22,339 nucleotides of DNA from Reyranella sp. (GCA_030681635.1 JAUXRT010000407.1:1-22339); one strand, 5' to 3'; positions 8,650 to 17,205 are shown, counted from the first letter of the stretch. Numbers and translations: made by a program. Notes: generated by a model not told the origin, from the letters alone.

Positions 8650-9782
8650 TGGCCGAAGGCCATACCCCCTTGGGTCCCGTGGTCCTGGCGACCGGCGGCA
8701 CCGGCGGACACGTGTTTCCGGCCGAGGCGCTGGCCGGTGAACTCGAGGCTCGCGGCCTGCCGTTCACGCTGGTGACGGACTCGCGCGGCAAGCAATGGCA
8801 AGGCGCGCTGTCGCGCCGGCCCATCCACTACATCCGTTCCGCGAGCCCCACTGGCTCGTTGCGCAAGCGGCTCGCGGCGATGTTCGCGCTTGCCCTCGGC
8901 CTGTTCGATGCGTGGCGCGCCCTGGGGCGCATCGGCCCGTCGGCCGTCGTGGGCTTCGGTGGTTATGCCTCGGTGCCGACCCTGATCGCAGCCCGCCTGC
9001 GCCGGTTGCCGGCGATGCTGCACGAGCAGAATGCCGTGCTCGGCAAGGCGAACCGCCTCGTTCTGGGAGGTGCTGCGCGCGTGGCGACGTCGTTCGCCCG
9101 AACGCAACATATTGCCGCCGACGATCGGCGCGCCTGCCTGGTCGGCAATCCCGTGCGCGAGCCGGTGCGTCTGTTGCGCAGCCTGCCCTATCGCGCGCCG
9201 GGCGAGGGTCGCGTCATCGACCTCCTCGTGTTTGGCGGAAGCCAAGGTGCTGCGTCGTTCAGCCAGGTCGTTCCCGAGGCGATCCTTTCACTGCCCCAGG
9301 CATTGCGTGCACGCGTGCGGCTGGTGCAGCAATGCCGGCCCGAGGATATCGAGCGCGTGCGGGCGACCTACACCGCGGCGGGCATCGTGGCCGAGCTCGC
9401 GCCGTTCTTCGCCGACCTGCCGGCCAGGTTGGGGGCGGCGCATCTCGTGATCGGCCGCTCCGGCGCCTCGACCGTGGCCGAACTGGCCACCATCGGCCGG
9501 CCGTCGATTCTGATTCCCTATCCTTATGCCGCCGACGATCATCAGAGCGCGAATGCGCGTGCGTTCGAAGCGACGGGCGCCTGCATCGTCATTCCGCATG
9601 CCTCGTTCACGGCCGCCACCCTGGCGTCGCATCTGAACGGGCTGTTCGAGGCGCCGCAGCGTCTGGCGGCGATGGCCGCCGCTGCTCACGCCGCGGGACG
9701 GCCCGATGCCGCCGCGCGGCTTGCCGATCTGGTCATCGAAATGACCGGCTTCACTCTTTCACCGTCAGGAGTCGCCGCATGA
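8649..9782 (+). CDS. murG: UDP-GlcNAc:lipid I N-acetylglucosamine transferase MurG
   Basis: Peripheral membrane GT-B glycosyltransferase that adds GlcNAc to lipid I, giving lipid II. From the ATG at 8649 the product is 377 residues. It has the glycine-rich GGTGGH loop at 16-21, GFGGYAS, HEQNAVLGKANR, a second glycine loop GGSQGA at 196-201, and the donor-binding segment RSGASTVAEL from Arg270, followed by PYPYAADDHQ. All are diagnostic of MurG. A GTG at 8646 directly before the ATG is an alternative start that would add one residue. The start shares one base with the ftsW stop, and the end overlaps murC as ATGA. Confidence 0.97.
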   Translation: MAEGHTPLGPVVLATGGTGGHVFPAEALAGELEARGLPFTLVTDSRGKQWQGALSRRPIHYIRSASPTGSLRKRLAAMFALALGLFDAWRALGRIGPSAVVGFGGYASVPTLIAARLRRLPAMLHEQNAVLGKANRLVLGGAARVATSFARTQHIAADDRRACLVGNPVREPVRLLRSLPYRAPGEGRVIDLLVFGGSQGAASFSQVVPEAILSLPQALRARVRLVQQCRPEDIERVRATYTAAGIVAELAPFFADLPARLGAAHLVIGRSGASTVAELATIGRPSILIPYPYAADDHQSANARAFEATGACIVIPHASFTAATLASHLNGLFEAPQRLAAMAAAAHAAGRPDAAARLADLVIEMTGFTLSPSGVAA

Positions 9783-11254
9783 GGGCGCTGCCGCTGGATA
9801 TCGGTCTCATCCACTTCGTCGGCATCGGCGGCATCGGCATGTCCGGCATCGCCGAGGTCCTGCACAATCTTGGCTACAAGGTGCAGGGCAGCGACGTCGC
9901 CGAGGGGGCGAACACGCGGCGCCTCGCCGATCTCGGCATGAAGGTGATGATCGGCCACCGTGCCGACAATGTCTCCAACGCCCAGGTCGTCGTCGTTTCG
10001 AGCGCCGTGAAGAAGGACAATCCCGAGGTCATGGCCGCGCGCGCCCGGCTTGTGCCTGTGGTGCGCCGCGCCGAGATGCTGGGCGAGCTGATGCGGCTAA
10101 AATGGTCGATCGCCGTCGGCGGCACGCACGGCAAGACCACGACGACCTCGCTGGTCGCCGCCATGCTCGACACCGGCGGTCTCGATCCGACCGTGATCAA
10201 CGGCGGCATCATCAACGCCTACGGCACCAACGCGCGGCTGGGCGACGGCGACTGGATGGTGGTGGAGTCCGACGAATCGGACGGCTCGTTCCTGCGGTTG
10301 CCCGCGACCATCGCCGTGGTCACCAACGTTGATCCCGAGCATCTCGACCACTACGGCACCTTCGACGCGTTGCGCGAGGCTTTCGTGCGCTTCGTCGAGA
10401 ACATCCCGTTCTACGGCTTCGCCGTGCTGTGCTCGGACCATCCCGAGGTCCAGGCGTTGATCCCGCGCGTCGCCGACCGCCGCATCATCACCTATGGCAT
10501 CGGCGCCAATGCCGACGTGCGGGCGATCAACCTGCGGCTCGACCGCAGCGGCGCCGATTTCGACGTTCATGTCGAGCATCGCACCACCAACGAGTCGCGC
10601 ATCATCAGCGGCCTGCGCCTGCCGATGTTCGGCCAGCACAACGTGCAGAACGCCCTGGCCGCCATCGCCGTGGCGCAAGAGATGGGCCTGTCCGACGACA
10701 CCATCCGCCGCGCGCTGAGCACCTTCGCGGGCGTCAAGCGCCGCTTCACCAAGACCGGCGAGGCGCACGGCATCACCATCATCGACGACTATGGTCATCA
10801 TCCGGTGGAGATTGCCGCCGTGCTGCGTGCCGCCCGCCAGGCCTATGGCGGGTCGGGCCGCGTCATCGCCGTCATGCAGCCGCATCGATATTCGCGTCTC
10901 GCCTCGCTAAAAGCCGAGTTCGCCGCCTGCTTCACCGATGCCGACGCGGTGATCATCGCCGACGTCTATGCCGCCGGCGAAGCGCCGATCGAAGGCGTCA
11001 ACCGCGACATGCTGGTCAACCTGGTGAGCCGCGCCGGCCATCGCGACGTGACGCCGCTCGGCGCGCCGGGCGATTTGCCGACGCTGATCTGGCAGGCCGC
11101 GCGGCCGGGCGATGTCGTGGTCTGTCTGGGCGCCGGCAACATCACCGCCTGGGCGCATGCCTTGCCGGGCCAGATTCAGCAGCTTGCCGCCGAGCAGGCC
11201 GGCCCGCGCGCCATTGCGAACGATCCCGGCCCCTATGGTGGATCGGCGGCATGA
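9779..11254 (+). CDS. murC: UDP-N-acetylmuramate:L-alanine ligase MurC
   Basis: First Mur ligase of the pathway: adds L-alanine to UDP-MurNAc in the cytoplasm. The product is 491 residues, the same length as E. coli MurC. It begins with the UDP-binding loop FVGIGGIGMSGIAEVL and has the ATP-binding GGTHGKTTTT (Gly115-Thr-His-Gly-Lys119), the ESDESDGSF and NVDPEHLDHYG segments, and the C-terminal DDYGHHPVEI and QPHRYSR motifs. The frame is open back to 8795, but the ATG at 9779 overlaps the murG stop as ATGA, has AGGAG at 9767-9771, and gives the family N-terminus. It ends with an ATGA overlap into murB. Confidence 0.98.
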   Translation: MRALPLDIGLIHFVGIGGIGMSGIAEVLHNLGYKVQGSDVAEGANTRRLADLGMKVMIGHRADNVSNAQVVVVSSAVKKDNPEVMAARARLVPVVRRAEMLGELMRLKWSIAVGGTHGKTTTTSLVAAMLDTGGLDPTVINGGIINAYGTNARLGDGDWMVVESDESDGSFLRLPATIAVVTNVDPEHLDHYGTFDALREAFVRFVENIPFYGFAVLCSDHPEVQALIPRVADRRIITYGIGANADVRAINLRLDRSGADFDVHVEHRTTNESRIISGLRLPMFGQHNVQNALAAIAVAQEMGLSDDTIRRALSTFAGVKRRFTKTGEAHGITIIDDYGHHPVEIAAVLRAARQAYGGSGRVIAVMQPHRYSRLASLKAEFAACFTDADAVIIADVYAAGEAPIEGVNRDMLVNLVSRAGHRDVTPLGAPGDLPTLIWQAARPGDVVVCLGAGNITAWAHALPGQIQQLAAEQAGPRAIANDPGPYGGSAA

Positions 11255-12168
11255 TGGCACTCGCGACATCCAAGCCTCATCTGATCGACCGGCTGCCCAG
11301 GCCGCGCGGCCGGCTCGTGGCCGATGCGCCGCTCGGGCCGCAAACCTGGTTCCGCACTGGCGGACCGGCGGAAGTCCTGTTCCGACCGGCTGATGCTGAG
11401 GATCTGGCCTCGTTTCTGGCCGCACTTCCGGCCGATGTAGCGGTCACGGTGCTGGGTGTCGGCTCGAACCTTCTGGTGCGCGACGGCGGCGTCCGGGGCG
11501 TGGTCATCCGCCTGATGCGCGGCTTCACCGGCATCGCCGTCGAGGGCAACGAGCTGGTGAGTGGTGCCGGCGCGCCGGACCTCAACGTCGCGCTGACCGC
11601 ACGAGACAATGGTCTGGCCGGACTGGAATTCCTGAGCGGCATTCCCGGCACGATCGGCGGCGCCATCGCCATGAATGGCGGTGCCTATGGCGGGGAACTC
11701 GCGCAGGTGCTGGTGTCGGCCGAGGCGGTCGATCGCCGCGGTGCCGTCCATCGCATCGCCGCCGCGGATCTCGGCTTCAGCTATCGTCATAGCGCCGCAC
11801 CTGCCGACTGGATCTTCACCTCGGCCCGGCTGCGCGCCACGCCGGGCGACCAGCTCGCGATCGCGCGGCGCATCGCCGAGATCGATGCCGCCCGCACCGA
11901 CTCCCAGCCGCGCAGCCGCACCGGCGGGTCGACCTTCGTCAATCCCGAGGGCCACAAGGCATGGGAGTTGATCGACCGTGCCGGCTGCCGCGGCCTGCGC
12001 GTCGGCGAGGCGCAGGTCTCGGAAAAGCATTGCAACTTCCTGATCAATCTTGGCGCCGCGACGGCTGCCGACATCGAGGCCCTGGGCGAGGAAGTGCGCC
12101 GGCGCGTGCTTGCGCACAGCGGCGTGCAGCTGGCCTGGGAAATCAAGCGCATCGGGGAGGCGGCATGA
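11251..12168 (+). CDS. murB: UDP-N-acetylenolpyruvoylglucosamine reductase MurB
   Basis: FAD-dependent, NADPH-using reductase that converts UDP-GlcNAc-enolpyruvate to UDP-MurNAc. The 305-residue product has the FAD-binding segments TWFRTGGPAEVL, GVGSNLLVRDGG and GIPGTIGGAIAMNGGAYGGE. The catalytic positions expected from the family are Arg179 (in FSYRHS), the serine proton donor Ser227 (in GGSTFVNP) and Glu297 (in AWEIKRIG). Two ATGs stand in tandem at 11251 and 11254. The first overlaps the murC stop as ATGA and is used here; the second would remove one residue. Its end overlaps ddl as ATGA. Confidence 0.97.
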   Translation: MMALATSKPHLIDRLPRPRGRLVADAPLGPQTWFRTGGPAEVLFRPADAEDLASFLAALPADVAVTVLGVGSNLLVRDGGVRGVVIRLMRGFTGIAVEGNELVSGAGAPDLNVALTARDNGLAGLEFLSGIPGTIGGAIAMNGGAYGGELAQVLVSAEAVDRRGAVHRIAAADLGFSYRHSAAPADWIFTSARLRATPGDQLAIARRIAEIDAARTDSQPRSRTGGSTFVNPEGHKAWELIDRAGCRGLRVGEAQVSEKHCNFLINLGAATAADIEALGEEVRRRVLAHSGVQLAWEIKRIGEAA

Positions 12169-13097
12169 CACGCACCGTCGCGGTCCTGATGGGCGGCTGG
12201 TCGCCCGAGCGCGAGGTCTCGCTGGTGAGCGGCAAGGCGTGCGCCGAAGGATTGCGCGAGGGTGGTCACAAGGTCGTCGAATACGATGTGAAGCGCGACC
12301 TGCGCGCCCTGGTCGACTTCCTGCGGCCGGCGGCGGGCGGTGGACCTGACGTCGTGTTTAACGCGCTCCACGGCCGCTACGGCGAGGACGGCTGCATCCA
12401 GGGCGTGCTCGAGATCATGGCGATTCCCTACACACACTCCGGCGTGCTCGCCTCGGCGATCGCCATGGACAAGCCGCTGGCGCGACACGTCTTCGCGTCG
12501 CTTGGCCTGCGCGTTGCCGAGGGTCGCGTGATCGAGCGCCGATCGCTCGCCGCGGGCGATCCGATGCCGCGGCCGTATGTCGTGAAGCCGATCGACCAGG
12601 GCTCCAGCATCGGCGTCCATATCGTGCGCGACGGCGACAACCTCGCCGCGGTCGAGGCCGCCGAGGCGGCGTTCGGCGAGCGCGTGCTGGTCGAGAAGTT
12701 CGTGCCGGGCCGCGAGCTCACGGTCGCGGTGATGGGCGACAAGTCCATCGCGGTGACCGAACTCCGGCCGCGCACCCGCTTCTACGACTACGAAGCCAAG
12801 TACACCGACGGCATCACCGAGCATCTCGTGCCGGCGCCGGTACCGGCCGACGTCTACGAGGCGGCGAAGCAGTGGGCGCTCGCGGCGTATCAGGAGCTTG
12901 GCTGCGAAGGCCTCAGCCGCGCCGACTTCCGCTGGGACGATTCGAAGCCCGGCACGTCGGGGCTCGTCATCCTCGAACTCAACACCCAACCCGGCATGAC
13001 GCCGCTGTCGCTGGCGCCGGAGCAGGCCAAATGGGCCGGCATCTCGTGGTCCGATCTCATGACCTGGATGGTCGATCACGCGAGGCATCCGTCGTGA
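12165..13097 (+). CDS. ddl: D-alanine--D-alanine ligase Ddl
   Basis: ATP-grasp ligase that makes the D-Ala-D-Ala dipeptide used by MurF. The product is 310 residues. It has GGWSPEREVSL with Glu15 at the same position as in E. coli DdlB, the HGRYGEDG segment, KPIDQGSSIGV, the omega-loop YDYEAKY at 207-213, and the C-terminal LNTQPGMTPLS. The final tyrosine of the omega-loop motif matches the residue linked to D-Ala rather than D-lactate use in DdlB, so ordinary D-Ala-D-Ala chemistry is expected. The ATG overlaps the murB stop (ATGA), with GGGGAGG at 12154-12160 as a strong ribosome site. The end overlaps ftsQ as GTGA. Confidence 0.97.
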   Translation: MTRTVAVLMGGWSPEREVSLVSGKACAEGLREGGHKVVEYDVKRDLRALVDFLRPAAGGGPDVVFNALHGRYGEDGCIQGVLEIMAIPYTHSGVLASAIAMDKPLARHVFASLGLRVAEGRVIERRSLAAGDPMPRPYVVKPIDQGSSIGVHIVRDGDNLAAVEAAEAAFGERVLVEKFVPGRELTVAVMGDKSIAVTELRPRTRFYDYEAKYTDGITEHLVPAPVPADVYEAAKQWALAAYQELGCEGLSRADFRWDDSKPGTSGLVILELNTQPGMTPLSLAPEQAKWAGISWSDLMTWMVDHARHPS

Positions 13098-13987
13098 CCG
13101 CCGCTTCTTCGAAAACCTCCGCCAAGACGTCCGCCAAGACGGCGGCGCCGCGGCGCGACTACGACCGCCGCAAGAAGCGCGGCCCCATACGCAAGACCGG
13201 CCGCCCGCTGTGGCGGCAGCCGATGATGCTGGGCCTCGTCGTCCTGATCCTGGGCGGCGGTGCCGGCGGCGGCTGGTGGGCCTGGCGCGAGGGCTGGCTG
13301 GTCGAGGTCCAGAGCCGGATCGATTCGGTGGGGCGCAGCATCGTGGGCGCTATCACCCCGTTCAAGCTCGCCGACGTCACCGTCGAGGGGCGCGACTATG
13401 TCGAGCGCGAAGCCATCCTGGCTGCGCTCAACGTCAAGGCCGGCGACTCGCTGCTGGGTGTCGACCTGCAGGCTTCCCGCCAGCGTCTCGAGGCGATCGA
13501 CTGGGTGGCGGGCGCTACCGTCGAGCGGCGCCTGCCGGACACGCTGTACGTGACCTTGCGTGAACGCCGCGCCGTTGCGCTGTGGCAAAACGGCGCCGAA
13601 TACACGCTGATCGACAGGAACGGCCGCACCGTCCGCGCCAGCCGCATGCCGCCCGGCGCCGAGTCGCTGCTGCTGCTGGGCGGGCCGGGCGCGCCCGAGC
13701 ATGTCGGCGAACTGCTGCTGCTGCTCGCCTACGAACCGGCGCTTACCCGCCAGTTGCGCGCCGCCGTTTGGGTCGGCCAGCGCCGCTGGAACCTGGTGTT
13801 GAACAACGGCGTGGAGATCTGGCTGCCTGAGGAAGATGCGGTCGCGGCCCTCCAGCATATCGCCAAGCTGGAAGCGCAGCACAAGCTGTTGTCGCGCGAA
13901 TACGGCGTCGTCGACCTCAGGCTGCCGGACAAGCTCTACCTGAGGAAACGCGGACCGGGCGGCGATGCGTCCCCCGGTCCGGTGTGA
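13094..13987 (+). CDS. ftsQ: Cell division protein FtsQ
   Basis: Bitopic divisome protein that bridges the cytoplasmic ring and the periplasmic synthases through FtsB/FtsL. The 297-residue product has a Ser/Ala/Lys/Arg-rich cytoplasmic tail (1-42), one glycine-rich membrane segment at about 44-64, a POTRA domain at about 91-160 (starting near FKLADVTVEG), and the FtsQ beta domain after it (DGRT-like segment IDRNGRTV, then DLRLPDKLYLR near the end). The GTG start at 13094 overlaps the ddl stop as GTGA. The frame is open upstream inside ddl, but that extension reads as a ddl shadow. The tail contains a short tandem repeat, SAKTSAKT. Confidence 0.95.
   Translation: MTAASSKTSAKTSAKTAAPRRDYDRRKKRGPIRKTGRPLWRQPMMLGLVVLILGGGAGGGWWAWREGWLVEVQSRIDSVGRSIVGAITPFKLADVTVEGRDYVEREAILAALNVKAGDSLLGVDLQASRQRLEAIDWVAGATVERRLPDTLYVTLRERRAVALWQNGAEYTLIDRNGRTVRASRMPPGAESLLLLGGPGAPEHVGELLLLLAYEPALTRQLRAAVWVGQRRWNLVLNNGVEIWLPEEDAVAALQHIAKLEAQHKLLSREYGVVDLRLPDKLYLRKRGPGGDASPGPV
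13118..13141 (+). repeat. 12-base tandem repeat in the ftsQ N-terminal tail
   Basis: Two identical copies of TCCGCCAAGACG stand side by side and encode SAKT twice (residues 9-16 of FtsQ). They lie in the basic cytoplasmic tail and keep the frame. This is probably a slippage product in a disordered region. Confidence 0.8.
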
Positions 13988-14031
13988 CGTCCAATGAAAC
14001 CTAAAGTGTACGCGTAGAGACGGGGGACATC

Positions 14032-15267
14032 GTGGCGAAGGCAAGAAATGGCGTCATTGCGGCGCTCGATATCGGAACCAGCAAGGTCGTCTGCTTCGTG
14101 GCGCGAGTCGACGGGCAGGGGCTGCGTGTGGTCGGCATTGGCCACCAGGCCGCCCAGGGCATGCGCTCCGGCAACATCATCGACATGGAGGCCGCCACCC
14201 GCGCGATCTCCTCGGCGGTGTCGACGGCCGAGGAGATGTGCGGCGAGCACGTGCGCGAGGTCATCGTCGGTGTCAGCGGCGGCTCGGCCGCCTCGCACAA
14301 CCAGAGCCTCGAGGTCGCGATCGGCCACCACGAGATCGGCGAGCGCGACGTGCGGCGGGTGCAGACCCACATTCACCTGCCGGCCGAGACCGCCGACCGC
14401 GACATCATCCATTCCGAGGCGATCGGCTACACCGTCGACGGCGTCCCGGTGCGCGATGCCCGCGGCATGTTCGGCGAGCGCCTGGGCGTCGATGTGCACC
14501 TGGTGACGGCCACGAGCGGCGCCATGCGCAACCTCCAGGTCTGCGTGCGGCGCGCCCATCTCGAGATCGCCGAACGCGTCGTCGCGGCCCATGCCTCGGG
14601 CCTGAGCTCGCTGGTGTCGGATGAACGCGATCTCGGCGTCACGCTGATCGACATGGGCGGCGGCACGACCTCGATCGCCGTCTTCTATGAAGGCCATCTC
14701 GTCCACGTCGATTCGATCCCGGTCGGCGGCGAGCACGTCACCCGCGATATCGCCCGTGGCCTTGCCACCCCAGTCGCCCATGCCGAGCGCATGAAGACCC
14801 AGATCGGCCGTGCCGTCTCCAAGCCCAACGACGAGTACGACATCATCGACGTGCCGTTGATCGGCGAGGAAGATCGCACGCGTCCCAATCACATCCCGCG
14901 CTCGATCCTGGTCGGCGTCATCCGGCCACGCATCGAGGAGACGTTCGAACTGGTCCGCAGCCGCCTCGAAGCCAGCGGTGTGGATAAGTTGGCAGGCGGG
15001 CGGGCCGTTCTGGTCGGCGGCGGTTGCCAGCTCGACGGCGTGCCCGAGGTGGCGGCGGCCATTCTCAACAAGAAGGTCCGAACGGGAGCTCCCTTGCGCC
15101 TCGCCGGGCTCGCCGATTCGACCGGCGGGCCGGCCTTTTCGGCGGCGGCAGGGCTGCTCTCGTTTGCACTGCACCATCACGCTGCCGCACAGGCCCAGCC
15201 GACGTCGGCAGAAGCACAGGCGAGTCGAATTGGTCGCATTGGCAGTTGGATTAGAGAGAACTTTTAG
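14032..15267 (+). CDS. ftsA: Cell division protein FtsA
   Basis: Actin-like ATPase that tethers FtsZ to the inner membrane and recruits later divisome proteins. The 411-residue product shows the phosphate-1 segment ALDIGTSK near the N-terminus, the SHS2 (1C) region following it, the phosphate-2 motif DMGGGTTS from Asp207, and the adenosine motif VGGG at 328-331. It ends in an amphipathic helix (SRIGRIGSWIRENF, residues 398-411), the usual membrane-targeting sequence. The GTG start has a purine-rich GGGGGA a few bases upstream. It is the first gene in the cluster with a real gap before it (44 bases after ftsQ), so some separate control of ftsA is possible, though I see no clear promoter in that gap. 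Confidence 0.97.
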   Translation: MAKARNGVIAALDIGTSKVVCFVARVDGQGLRVVGIGHQAAQGMRSGNIIDMEAATRAISSAVSTAEEMCGEHVREVIVGVSGGSAASHNQSLEVAIGHHEIGERDVRRVQTHIHLPAETADRDIIHSEAIGYTVDGVPVRDARGMFGERLGVDVHLVTATSGAMRNLQVCVRRAHLEIAERVVAAHASGLSSLVSDERDLGVTLIDMGGGTTSIAVFYEGHLVHVDSIPVGGEHVTRDIARGLATPVAHAERMKTQIGRAVSKPNDEYDIIDVPLIGEEDRTRPNHIPRSILVGVIRPRIEETFELVRSRLEASGVDKLAGGRAVLVGGGCQLDGVPEVAAAILNKKVRTGAPLRLAGLADSTGGPAFSAAAGLLSFALHHHAAAQAQPTSAEAQASRIGRIGSWIRENF

Positions 15268-15414
15268 GCAATATGTTGTGTGGGACATGGCAATCCCCAA
15301 CAGGCTGTAGTCAACGATAAGAAAAAGCCCGGTGGCGGTGAAGGGTCTTTCCTTAAAAGGGTCCGCGTCGCTACTCCGAGCAGATACCCCCCTCGTTTGC
15401 GTGGAGAAAGCCGA
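15268..15414 (+). promoter_or_regulatory. ftsA-ftsZ intergenic region, possible ftsZ leader or promoter
   Basis: This 147-base gap is the longest non-coding stretch in the window and is less GC-rich than the genes. It holds a direct repeat AAGGGTC at 15341-15347 and 15357-15363, an A-rich run near 15320, and the ftsZ ribosome site GGAGAAAG at 15403-15410. GAGTC sites (the GANTC methylation sequence) stand just outside each end, at 15222-15226 and 15445-15449. I see no convincing -35/-10 pair and no TTAA-N7-TTAA CtrA site. A separate ftsZ promoter here is plausible because ftsZ often has one, but it is inferred. Confidence 0.35.
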
Positions 15415-17205
15415 ATGACAATCAACCTCAGCCTCCCCCAAAAGGAGTCGGAGATTAAGCCGCGTATCACCGTTGTCGGTGTCGGTGGCGCCGGTGGAAA
15501 CGCCGTCAACAACATGATCAGTGCCGCGTTGGAAGGCGTCGAGTTCATCGTCGCCAACACCGACGCTCAGGCGCTCGGCCAGTCGCTTGCCGACCGGCGG
15601 GTGCAGCTCGGCATCACCATCACCCAGGGACTTGGCGCGGGCGCGCGGCCCGAGGTCGGTCGTCAGGCGGCCGAGGAGGCCTTGCCCGAGATCCTGCAGC
15701 TTCTCGACGGCGCCAACATGGTGTTCGTCACCGCCGGCATGGGCGGTGGCACCGGCACTGGCGCTGCCCCCGTGATCGCCGCGGCCGCGCGCGAACAGGG
15801 CATCCTCACCATCGGCGTCGTCACCAAGCCGTTCCACTTCGAGGGCCGGCGCCGCATGCAGTCGGCCGAGCTGGGCATCACCGAGCTGGAGAAGGTGGTC
15901 GACACGCTGATCGTCATTCCCAACCAGAACCTGTTCAAGATCGCCAACGAGAAGACGACCTTCGCCGACGCCTTCAAGATGGCCGACGACGTGCTGCACA
16001 TGGGCGTGCGCGGCGTCACCGATCTCATGGTCATGCCCGGCCTCATCAACCTCGACTTCGCCGATATCCGCACCGTGATGGGCGAGATGGGCAAGGCGAT
16101 GATGGGCACCGGCGAGGCCGAAGGTCCCGACCGCAGCCGCGTTGCCGCCGAGTCGGCGATCTCCAACCCGCTGCTGGAGGACCATTCGATGAAGGGCGCC
16201 CAGGGCGTCCTCATCAACATCACCGGCGGCCTCGACATGACCTTGCACGAGGTCGACGAGGCGGCGAACCGTATCCGCGAGGAAGTCGACGCCGAAGCGA
16301 ACATCATCTTCGGCTCGACCTTCGATGCCACCATGCAGGGCCGCATGCGCGTGTCGGTGGTTGCCACCGGCATCGCCGCCATGGCGGCGCAGCAGCCGGC
16401 GCCGAACTACCTCTCGCTCGACATGAGCCGCCCGATGCAGACTGGTCAGCCGGCGCTCAGCCGTCCGGCCGCGCCGCCGGTCGGTCGCGTCGCCATGCCG
16501 GCCGCGGCGACTGCGGCACCGATCCCCGCGGCGCCTGTCGCGATGGCTCCCATGGCACCGCCGGCCGCCCCTGTCGCGCCGCCGGTACCGGCGATGATGG
16601 AAGCCGCTCCGATGGCCGAGGCCGCCCCGGCCCCGATCGCCCACGCCCCGATCGCCTACGCCCCGATCATCCAGGCGCCGATCGCCGAGGCGCCCATCCC
16701 GGCGCAGATCATGGCAGCGGCGCCGGTCGAAGCTCCCATGGCCCCGCCGGCGCCTGTAATGGTGCAGGCTCCGGTTGCCCCTCCGATCGCGGCGGCTCCG
16801 GCGCCCGCGCCGATGGCGGCTCCCGCCGCTCCTGCGGCCCAGCGGCCGTTGGTCGATGAGAACGACTGGCGTGTCAGCCGCCCGCCGATGAAGGCCGCTG
16901 TGCGCGCGCCGGAACCCAGCACGCGACCGATGGCCGCGCGCCCGGCCGGCGGCGACAGCCGCTCGCCCAACCTCTTCCAGCGCATCACCGGCGCGTTCTC
17001 GGCGCCCAAGCCGGTGACCGCAGCGGCCGCTCCCGCGGAGCCGCGTGCGATGCCGGAAAACGTCGTGGCCGTCGCGCCAAAGCCTGTTGTTCGGGCCGCG
17101 CCGGTCCAGACCTCGATCAGCCTCGACGTCACCGAGCGGACCAAACCCGCCCGGGATGACGACGATCTGCAAATACCCGCGTTCCTGCGTCGGCAAGCCA
17201 ACTGA
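15415..17205 (+). CDS. ftsZ: Cell division protein FtsZ with an extra-long Ala/Pro linker
   Basis: Tubulin-like GTPase that polymerises into the division ring. The product is 596 residues. The core (about 1-322) has the N-terminal VVGVGGAGGNAVNNM nucleotide loop, the tubulin signature GGGTGTG at 110-116, and the T7 loop with Asn212, Asp214 and Asp217 (NLDFAD) that drives GTP hydrolysis in the neighbouring subunit. A linker of about 260 residues rich in Ala, Pro and Met follows, with API-type repeats at 406-430. The conserved C-terminal peptide LQIPAFLRRQAN (585-596), which binds FtsA and other partners, closes the protein. The ATG at 15415 is chosen for its ribosome site and family N-terminus (MTINLSLP); the frame is open 45 codons further up, but that part is not conserved-looking. 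The linker is far longer than in E. coli. Confidence 0.98.
   Translation: MTINLSLPQKESEIKPRITVVGVGGAGGNAVNNMISAALEGVEFIVANTDAQALGQSLADRRVQLGITITQGLGAGARPEVGRQAAEEALPEILQLLDGANMVFVTAGMGGGTGTGAAPVIAAAAREQGILTIGVVTKPFHFEGRRRMQSAELGITELEKVVDTLIVIPNQNLFKIANEKTTFADAFKMADDVLHMGVRGVTDLMVMPGLINLDFADIRTVMGEMGKAMMGTGEAEGPDRSRVAAESAISNPLLEDHSMKGAQGVLINITGGLDMTLHEVDEAANRIREEVDAEANIIFGSTFDATMQGRMRVSVVATGIAAMAAQQPAPNYLSLDMSRPMQTGQPALSRPAAPPVGRVAMPAAATAAPIPAAPVAMAPMAPPAAPVAPPVPAMMEAAPMAEAAPAPIAHAPIAYAPIIQAPIAEAPIPAQIMAAAPVEAPMAPPAPVMVQAPVAPPIAAAPAPAPMAAPAAPAAQRPLVDENDWRVSRPPMKAAVRAPEPSTRPMAARPAGGDSRSPNLFQRITGAFSAPKPVTAAAAPAEPRAMPENVVAVAPKPVVRAAPVQTSISLDVTERTKPARDDDDLQIPAFLRRQAN
16630..16704 (+). repeat. Five-copy 15-base repeat in the ftsZ linker (API-type pentapeptides)
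   Basis: Five consecutive degenerate 15-base units encode APIAH, APIAY, APIIQ, APIAE and APIPA (FtsZ residues 406-430). The first two units differ at one base. The units stay in frame with ftsZ and fall in the disordered linker, so they look like an expansion by slippage or unequal exchange. Confidence 0.85.

Noticed and set aside
13994..14017. A 7-codon ORF between ftsQ and ftsA
   Set aside because: Too short to support, and no ribosome site precedes it.
15273..15320. A 15-codon ORF in the ftsA-ftsZ gap, and another of 7 codons at 15287-15310
   Set aside because: No convincing ribosome site, no recognisable leader-peptide pattern such as a run of one amino acid followed by an attenuator, and such short ORFs arise by chance.
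15280..15414. A 45-codon upstream extension of ftsZ in the same frame
   Set aside because: The ATG at 15415 has a good ribosome site and gives the normal FtsZ N-terminus; the extension shows no family resemblance.
16630..16704. The 15-base tandem units as a CRISPR or intergenic repeat array
   Set aside because: There are no spacers, the units are degenerate, and they stay in frame inside ftsZ, so they are protein-coding repeats.
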